From JACPIL01 sp964362365 (GTDB lineage Archaea > Nanobdellota > Nanobdellia > Woesearchaeales > GW2011-AR9): a stretch of DNA of 47,844 bases. The position numbers and the translations under genes were made by a program. The DNA is taken from the NCBI GenBank assembly GCA_964362365.1, contig CAYIEF010000005.1:1-47844 (forward strand), written 5' to 3'. The first letter of the stretch is position 1. Each line of letters begins with the position of its first letter. This document shows positions 43,551-47,844 of the stretch, in pieces. Below the pieces are notes generated by a model. The model worked only from the letters and a program-made list of their open reading frames with translations, searched no databases and was not told where the DNA came from.

Positions 43551-44316
43551 AGTACTCTTCTAAGGTTGGCCCAACTATCTCTTCAGAAGCAACGTATAAT
43601 CTATCATCAGTTCCACACCTATATTTTCTATGCACCCCTTCTATCTTATGTTCGGGGGCTACAAAAGGCCCGCTACTCTGAGGAGCGTATCTGAAAAATA
43701 ATTCTTCAACTAACCCGGAAGGGCTAAAATGAGCAACTTTTCCGAATCCTAAACTGTTGCAGGCAGTAGCCTTGATTTGATAAGCATGAACAGAAGAATC
43801 TTTTCTAGTGTGGGAAACAGGCAGGACCATAGCTAAATCGGTTTTGGTTCCAACATCCAGGTCATAGTCTTCAGGAGTCATCACTGTAGCTTCTTCGTGA
43901 ATGAAATTAGCAGGCATATAGCGTGCAAAATTTTCTCGTACCTCTTGCATCTGTTCAGAAGTATGATTCGCATATCGAGAAACTCTGGTCATGGTTCCAT
44001 TCTTACCATCAAATACGAATGCTCCGTCCCTCTTCCTGTTTCTGGATAAGTAACTGGCAAAGAGATCATAATTGCTGGCTGGAGTAAACATGGGAGTAGA
44101 AAGATCGAGGATTATTTTTTCTTCTTTAAGGCGCCGCACTAAACTATCACCATCAGCAAGAATCAAGGCCCCGTAGGTCTGCTGATTCTCTTCTCCTTTT
44201 TCTATTGGCTTTCCTCTCGGACCTGCATACTGCCCATCTGTTATAAAAGGAAGATTTGGCCTTAAATTAGCATCTAAGTGATATCGGGATAGCCAACTAA
44301 ATAAGTCGTAAGCCAT
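43534..44316 (-). CDS. Hypothetical protein with weak DAC-like motifs
   Basis: A 260-residue soluble protein. RDGAFVFDGKNGTM and GTKTDLAMVLP distantly recall the DGA and GTRHRAA elements of diadenylate-cyclase (DAC) domains, but the spacing (about 60 residues) and the missing RHR make this doubtful. An alternative is an unrecognised archaeal family. A TATA-like element on its 5' side lies within 44322-44345. The convergent end overlaps CopZ by 17 bases. Confidence 0.45.
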   Translation of the reverse strand: MAYDLFSWLSRYHLDANLRPNLPFITDGQYAGPRGKPIEKGEENQQTYGALILADGDSLVRRLKEEKIILDLSTPMFTPASNYDLFASYLSRNRKRDGAFVFDGKNGTMTRVSRYANHTSEQMQEVRENFARYMPANFIHEEATVMTPEDYDLDVGTKTDLAMVLPVSHTRKDSSVHAYQIKATACNSLGFGKVAHFSPSGLVEELFFRYAPQSSGPFVAPEHKIEGVHRKYRCGTDDRLYVASEEIVGPTLEEYFKLQQ

Positions 44317-44421
44317 ACCACCAGTATACCTTTTCCTATATTTATATGCTTTTAGCCTTAATTTTTTATTTTTAGTTAAAAAATACGTAATGTTTATTAA
44401 TAAATAAAAGGAAATAGCTAT

Positions 44422-45402
44422 ATGAACAAGCTAGACCACTCTTTGCTCTTTCTCCGTTCCGAGAATGCCCGCATGAGCCTGAAAGAGCTAGGCCGCCTGA
44501 TGAGAAAAAGTCCCCAGTTGTTAAAATACAATGTTTCCGTCTTAGAAAAGGAAGGAATTTTACATGATCCATTTTACATTTTTGATTATTCCTACTTTGG
44601 CCTTATTTTGTTTCGAGTGTATTTTAAAGGCGTGTACGTTAAGGAACAAGACAAACTCAAAGTTATAACTGAACTACGCCAAAATCCATATGTCCTAGCA
44701 GTATACGAATTAGTTGGTGAATTTGATCTCAGCGTAGAATTTGCTGCTCCCAACCCTTCTAAGTTCAATAAAGAATTCAAGAAAATAATCACTGCTAACC
44801 CCTTGCTTAAGGAGTATAAAATCGTCTTAAATATCGTGACTCATATCTATCCAAGACATTACTTAGTAAACAGCGCAGAATTGCTTACTTTGTACGGCCA
44901 GAAAATTGTGGGCGGAGACCGTGAGAAGGAAGAATTTAAACCAGAAGAATTAGCTGTTCTGGGTGTCCTTCTTCATAAGCCGACCATCCGCTATACCAAG
45001 TTAGCTAAGGAAGCAGGTCTGAACATCAAAACTGTAAAATCAATTTTACAGCATCTTACCAAAAGAAACATCATCCGTGGCTGCAGGTATCTTATCGATA
45101 AAAATAAATTAGATGTCACCAAAAATCGTTTGTTTTTGAAACTTCACAACGTAGATCTGGAATACGAGTCAAAGTTGTTGGATTTTTTGCACGACAATCC
45201 TGAAGTTATCCAGCTCAATAAAACAGTCGGCGACTGGGACATGGAAATAGATTTGGAATCGTTAGACAAAAGCAGGATTCGGTATATCATCAGTAGGTTG
45301 CGGGAGGAATTTAGCGACTTGATTGCCGGCTTTAATCTGATTGAAGTGTATGATTATTACAAGAGGACGTATCTGCCGGAGTATTTGTTTAAGGAAGAGT
45401 GA
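44422..45402 (+). CDS. Double Lrp/AsnC-type transcription regulator
   Basis: A 326-residue protein with two tandem winged-helix plus ligand-domain halves: N-terminal ARMSLKELGRLMRKSPQLLK with YELVGEFDLSVEF, and C-terminal IRYTKLAKEAGLNIKTVKSI with NKTVGDWDMEIDL. Each has the Lrp HTH and the alpha-beta RAM domain. The gene is monocistronic, with a TATA-like element at about 44389-44410. It may act on amino-acid or energy metabolism (inference). Confidence 0.85.
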   Translation: MNKLDHSLLFLRSENARMSLKELGRLMRKSPQLLKYNVSVLEKEGILHDPFYIFDYSYFGLILFRVYFKGVYVKEQDKLKVITELRQNPYVLAVYELVGEFDLSVEFAAPNPSKFNKEFKKIITANPLLKEYKIVLNIVTHIYPRHYLVNSAELLTLYGQKIVGGDREKEEFKPEELAVLGVLLHKPTIRYTKLAKEAGLNIKTVKSILQHLTKRNIIRGCRYLIDKNKLDVTKNRLFLKLHNVDLEYESKLLDFLHDNPEVIQLNKTVGDWDMEIDLESLDKSRIRYIISRLREEFSDLIAGFNLIEVYDYYKRTYLPEYLFKEE

Positions 45403-45457
45403 ATGTTGTGGGAGAGGCCTAAACAATTTTATATAAGCAAATGTATTTTCAGATAAT

Positions 45458-46165
45458 ATGAGAAATAATATTCTAATTACAGGTATGCCGAGAAGCGGCA
45501 AATCCACTATTCTAAAAAAAATAATCAAGAAATTAGATACAAAAGTCGGTTTCGTTACTAACGAGGTTTGCAAAAATAATAACAGAGTTGGCTTTGAGAT
45601 AGAAACCAATAAAGGAAAAAAATCCATGCTTGCAAATGTGGACTTCAAAACCAACTTTAAAGTTTCAAGATACTTTGTTAATATAGAAAATCTCAACTCA
45701 ATAATCCCTAAAGTGGAAGACTTTGAAGATAATGATTTTCTTTTTCTTGATGAAATTGGACAAATGGAATTATTTTCTGAAAGATTTAAGAATCTTGTTA
45801 TAAAATATCTTGATTCTTCAAATACTTGCATGGCGACTTTGTCAAAAGTCTACAAAGATGAATTTACTGAAAGTATCAAAAATAGAACGGATGTTATCCT
45901 TATTGAAATTACTGAAGAAAATCGTGATGAGAAAGAGCAATATATTGAAACCTTATTACAAAAAATAGCAAAAGCTAAAAGGTATTGTTCTGAATCAAAC
46001 AGATTTAAAATAAAACCAAACAAAGTAGATATTGTTACTGATCACGGAACAAGAAATCTAACAAAACAAAAAGAAAGATGGATTTGCAATTGTGAATTCT
46101 TTCAAAAAAATAATATTTGTAGTCATATAATCGCACTTGAAGAATATCTGAAAATACATGATTAA
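45458..46165 (+). CDS. THEP1-like NTPase fused to SWIM zinc finger
   Basis: A 235-residue protein. N-terminal THEP1-type NTPase: Walker A ITGMPRSGKSTIL (about 8-16), GFVTNEVCKNNNRVGFEI, and Walker B FLFLDEIGQMELFSERF (about 98). A C-terminal extension (about 190-235) carries CNC, then CSH 8 residues later: the SWIM pattern CxCxnCxH (about 209-222), which binds DNA or protein. THEP1 enzymes hydrolyse NTPs and resemble nucleotide kinases. The fusion suggests an NTPase tethered to nucleic acid (inference). TATA TTTTATATA lies upstream. Confidence 0.8.
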   Translation: MRNNILITGMPRSGKSTILKKIIKKLDTKVGFVTNEVCKNNNRVGFEIETNKGKKSMLANVDFKTNFKVSRYFVNIENLNSIIPKVEDFEDNDFLFLDEIGQMELFSERFKNLVIKYLDSSNTCMATLSKVYKDEFTESIKNRTDVILIEITEENRDEKEQYIETLLQKIAKAKRYCSESNRFKIKPNKVDIVTDHGTRNLTKQKERWICNCEFFQKNNICSHIIALEEYLKIHD

Positions 46166-46330
46166 TGTACCGCGTCTCAAAATTACATTCGCCCTTCGAT
46201 CGAACCACGCTGCATCTCCTTTCAGTCGTCGGGGCATATAACAAGCGGTTATATGAAATGCGAGGATACTAACTCTGAAACAACAAAAAAAGAGGACCTT
46301 ACTCCTCCCACTCTCTTAACGGAAACATTT
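46166..46330. other. Intergenic region with 8-bp hairpin
   Basis: CATATAAC-AAGCG-GTTATATG (46235-46255) is a perfect 8-bp inverted repeat and TTCGATCGAA (46195-46204) is a palindrome. No gene or tRNA was resolved. The region separates the NTPase gene from the VapBC pair and may hold a terminator or a remnant. Confidence 0.4.
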
Positions 46331-46350
46331 AAATAATAATATTATTATTT
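46331..46350 (+). promoter_or_regulatory. 20-bp perfect palindrome, VapB operator
   Basis: AAATAATAATATTATTATTT is a perfect 20-base palindrome 14 bases before the ATG at 46365, overlapping the expected TATA/BRE region. VapB-type antitoxins bind such sites to repress their own promoter. Confidence 0.6.
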
Positions 46351-46364
46351 ATAACAAAAATAAC

Positions 46365-46607
46365 ATGGGGACCTTATCCGTATCCGTGCCGGACGAGTTG
46401 AGAGAGAAGATGATCAAGCTAGATGAAATCAACTGGTCTGCAGTAGCCCGGAGAGCATTTGAGGAAAAGGTCAAGGAAATTGAGCTTCTTAAGAAAATAG
46501 CTAGCAAGAGTAAGCTTACCGAAAAAGATGCCCTGGAGATAGGACGAAAGATTAATGAAGGGATGGCCAAGAAGTTTAGGAGTATGCACTTGAGTAAATA
46601 TCTTTGA
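46365..46607 (+). CDS. vapB: VapB-like antitoxin
   Basis: An 80-residue protein with an N-terminal strand and ribbon-helix-helix (MGTLSVSVPDELREKMIKLD, INWSAVARRAFEEKVKEIEL), then a charged helical tail (TEKDALEIGRKINEGMAKKF) expected to wrap the toxin. It is followed after 27 bases by a PIN-domain gene that is frameshifted. Its palindromic operator suggests autoregulation. Length is normal, and it appears intact. Confidence 0.8.
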   Translation: MGTLSVSVPDELREKMIKLDEINWSAVARRAFEEKVKEIELLKKIASKSKLTEKDALEIGRKINEGMAKKFRSMHLSKYL

Positions 46608-46634
46608 GTGATTTACAAACGGGGTCTGAATTAA

Positions 46635-47043
46635 ATGCAAGTTATTGTTGATACTAATATCATTATAGCTATGCTGATTAGTCCCGGGAAGCCGATTGAT
46701 CTTTTCTTTGACAACAAGTTACATCTTTTCGCTCCGCAACTGCTTTTTGAGGAGTTGGAAAACAATAAGACCGGAAATTATCAAAAAATCAAGGCTCTCA
46801 GAGGAAGAATTTGAGTGGTTATTCACTATCCTTAAACATAATATTGCCATCATTCCTGAAGAAAATTTCTTACAATTTAGAGAACAAGCCGATAAGATTT
46901 GTCCAGACCCAAAAGATATTGTCTATTTTGCATTAGCGCTTTATCTGAGATGTCCAATTTGGTCCAATGAAAAGAGATTGAAGAAACAAGATGAATTAAG
47001 AGTTTATGCAACGCATGAGTTGATAAGAACATTTTCTATTTAA
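46635..47043 (+). pseudogene. vapC: Frameshifted PIN-domain toxin (VapC)
   Basis: The first frame (46635-46814) starts MQVIVDTNIIIAMLISPG and reaches LLFEELENNKT, then stops prematurely. The continuation, in frame +1, reads EIIKKSRLSEEEFEWLF and ends at 47043 with KICPDPKDIVYFALAL, the PIN Asp motif. Removing one base from CCGG at 46771-46774 joins them into a 135-residue VapC of normal length. This could be a real inactivation, a sequencing or assembly error, or (less likely) programmed frameshifting. The last conserved Asp position reads SNEKRL. Confidence 0.75.
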
Positions 47044-47519
47044 TCTTTAAACTTAAACGACAACTCATTATACTCAACCGCATCATACACACAGATGCCT
47101 TCCTCCCTATACAGCACAAATTCGCTTATTCCTGCATCGAGTGTAAATTTACTGCAAATAGTGCAATAAGGATCGCCTGATCTCTTCTTCTGTCCTTGCT
47201 CATCCAGCCGGATAAAATATAATCTGGAGCCAGCAATTTTCTCAGGATGTTTTTGCAGTGCATCTACGATAGCGCGCTGTTCTGCGTGCAGGCAGCAGGT
47301 CTTGTCGGATTTAAAATCTGCCGGTAGAGAATCTTTCAGGCAATATTCTAATTTTGCGTCCAAGGGTGGGGAATTATATCCTCTTCCAATGATTTGATTA
47401 TCTTTCACGATAACCGAACCGCACTTGGAACGAAAACAACAAGCGTAGGCGGCAGCAGTCGCTGCATCTTCGATATACTCCATCGCTTTTATTGCTTCTT
47501 CACCGAAAAGAATTCTCAT
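47040..47519 (-). CDS. dCMP-deaminase-like zinc enzyme
   Basis: A 159-residue protein with CLHAEQRAIVDAL (HAE) and PYCTICSKFTL (CxxC), the zinc and proton-transfer motifs of the deaminase superfamily, and an N-terminal RSKCGSVIVKDNQIIGRGYN typical of dCMP/ComE-type deaminases. It makes dUMP or acts on a related substrate. It overlaps the VapC frame end by 4 bases (convergent). Confidence 0.8.
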   Translation of the reverse strand: MRILFGEEAIKAMEYIEDAATAAAYACCFRSKCGSVIVKDNQIIGRGYNSPPLDAKLEYCLKDSLPADFKSDKTCCLHAEQRAIVDALQKHPEKIAGSRLYFIRLDEQGQKKRSGDPYCTICSKFTLDAGISEFVLYREEGICVYDAVEYNELSFKFKD

Positions 47520-47571
47520 TATCGAAAAAAATCAAGAATGATTTAAATAATTTGTTGGCCTAAAGAAGCGC

Positions 47572-47742
47572 TTATTTCCTAACCAATCCCTTCTTAATAT
47601 TGGCCATCAATCTGTCGATCTCCTGAGGATCAACATTGTCATATCTTGTCTGAGGCTTGACTTCCTTGGTATCCTGCGCGCTTTCCAGCATGGAAGCGAC
47701 AAAGATCGAAGCGCCATCTTTTTTTACTGGTTTTTGGCTCAT
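47572..47742 (-). CDS. Small acidic hypothetical protein
   Basis: A 56-residue protein (MSQKPVKKDGASIFVASMLE to KGLVRK) with VDPQEIDRLMANIKKGLV at the C-terminus. A TATA-like element on this strand at about 47766-47774 lies 25-30 bases upstream. The reading is clean and resembles short conserved DPANN proteins, but no family was recognised. Confidence 0.5.
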   Translation of the reverse strand: MSQKPVKKDGASIFVASMLESAQDTKEVKPQTRYDNVDPQEIDRLMANIKKGLVRK

Positions 47743-47799
47743 TATGAAAAGAAAGAATTACTGCTATTTAAGATTTGTTGTGCTGGTTAATTAAATGAA

Positions 47800-47844
47800 A
47801 AAAGCAGAAATCCCCACTATTCATAGTGTGGGATGAATGCTGCG
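47800..47844 (-). mobile_element. Possible right end of an IS200/IS605-type element (truncated by window)
   Basis: On the minus strand the last bases read GCATTCATCCC, hairpin CACTA-TGAA-TAGTG, GGGATTTCTGC. This layout (a TTCATCCC box, a CACTA/TAGTG stem, a GGGA box and TTTCTGC) is like the hairpin near the right end of IS605/TnpB elements. The transposase or TnpB gene would lie beyond the window. Confidence 0.35.

Noticed and set aside
46170..46260. tRNA-like sequence with TTCGATC
   Set aside because: No acceptor stem or anticodon arm could be paired on either strand.

Overview
The window looks like a piece of a DPANN-type archaeal chromosome (Woesearchaeota/Pacearchaeota-like; inferred from gene content, not proven). 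Evidence: tRNA genes interrupted by bulge-helix-bulge (BHB) introns; many genes with an archaeal TATA box about 25-31 bases before the start codon, implying leaderless transcripts, and others with GGTGAT or GAGG ribosome sites; Lrp-like, PIN/VapC, ArlJ/TadC-like, DUF6159-like and THEP1-like proteins; and many large secreted proteins with LamG, thrombospondin-like, Myxo-type Cys-rich and Ig/cadherin-like repeats. No rRNA, CRISPR array or intact transposase was seen.

Layout. 1-8.4 kb: cell-surface locus with a duplicated gene pair (small secreted Cys-rich protein plus membrane-anchored cohesin-like protein); the two copies are separated by a toxin-antitoxin island (2.2-3.3 kb). A thrombospondin-like membrane protein follows. 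8.6-14.8 kb: secreted beta-helix lipoprotein, ArlJ/TadC-like secretion platform, tRNA-Phe, membrane protein with a PGF-pre-PGF-like domain. 14.8-18.4 kb: structured intergenic DNA, a tiny zinc-ribbon gene missed by length cutoffs, site-2 protease operon, PIN-like pair. 18.4-21.8 kb: giant LamG/repeat surface protein. 21.9-33.2 kb: three intron-containing tRNA genes (Ala, Pro, Ile) scattered among housekeeping enzymes (PHP and HAD-like proteins, serine protease lipoprotein, deaminase, Nudix, radical SAM), a YgiT/AbrB-DUF4258 toxin-antitoxin pair and two tandem degenerate receiver proteins. 33.3-38.7 kb: two Ig/cadherin-like repeat surface proteins convergent with an L,D-transpeptidase lipoprotein. 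38.8-43.6 kb: copper-handling operon (ArsR regulator, methyltransferase, CopA ATPase, HMA-SafE-cupredoxin fusion, CopZ-like chaperone), tightly overlapped and preceded by palindromic operators. 43.5-47.8 kb: double Lrp-like regulator, a THEP1 NTPase-SWIM zinc-finger fusion, a VapBC pair whose toxin is frameshifted, a dCMP-deaminase-like protein, a small acidic protein, and a hairpin at the right edge that resembles an IS200/IS605 right end.

The strongest unusual signal is in the tRNAs. Three of the four tRNA genes carry introns, four of the five introns lie outside the canonical 37/38 site, and they recur at two fixed places (D-loop 20/21 and T-loop 59/60) with near-identical BHB bulges. Removing them restores normal 73-74-nt tRNAs with correct identity elements, for example G3-U70 in tRNA-Ala.
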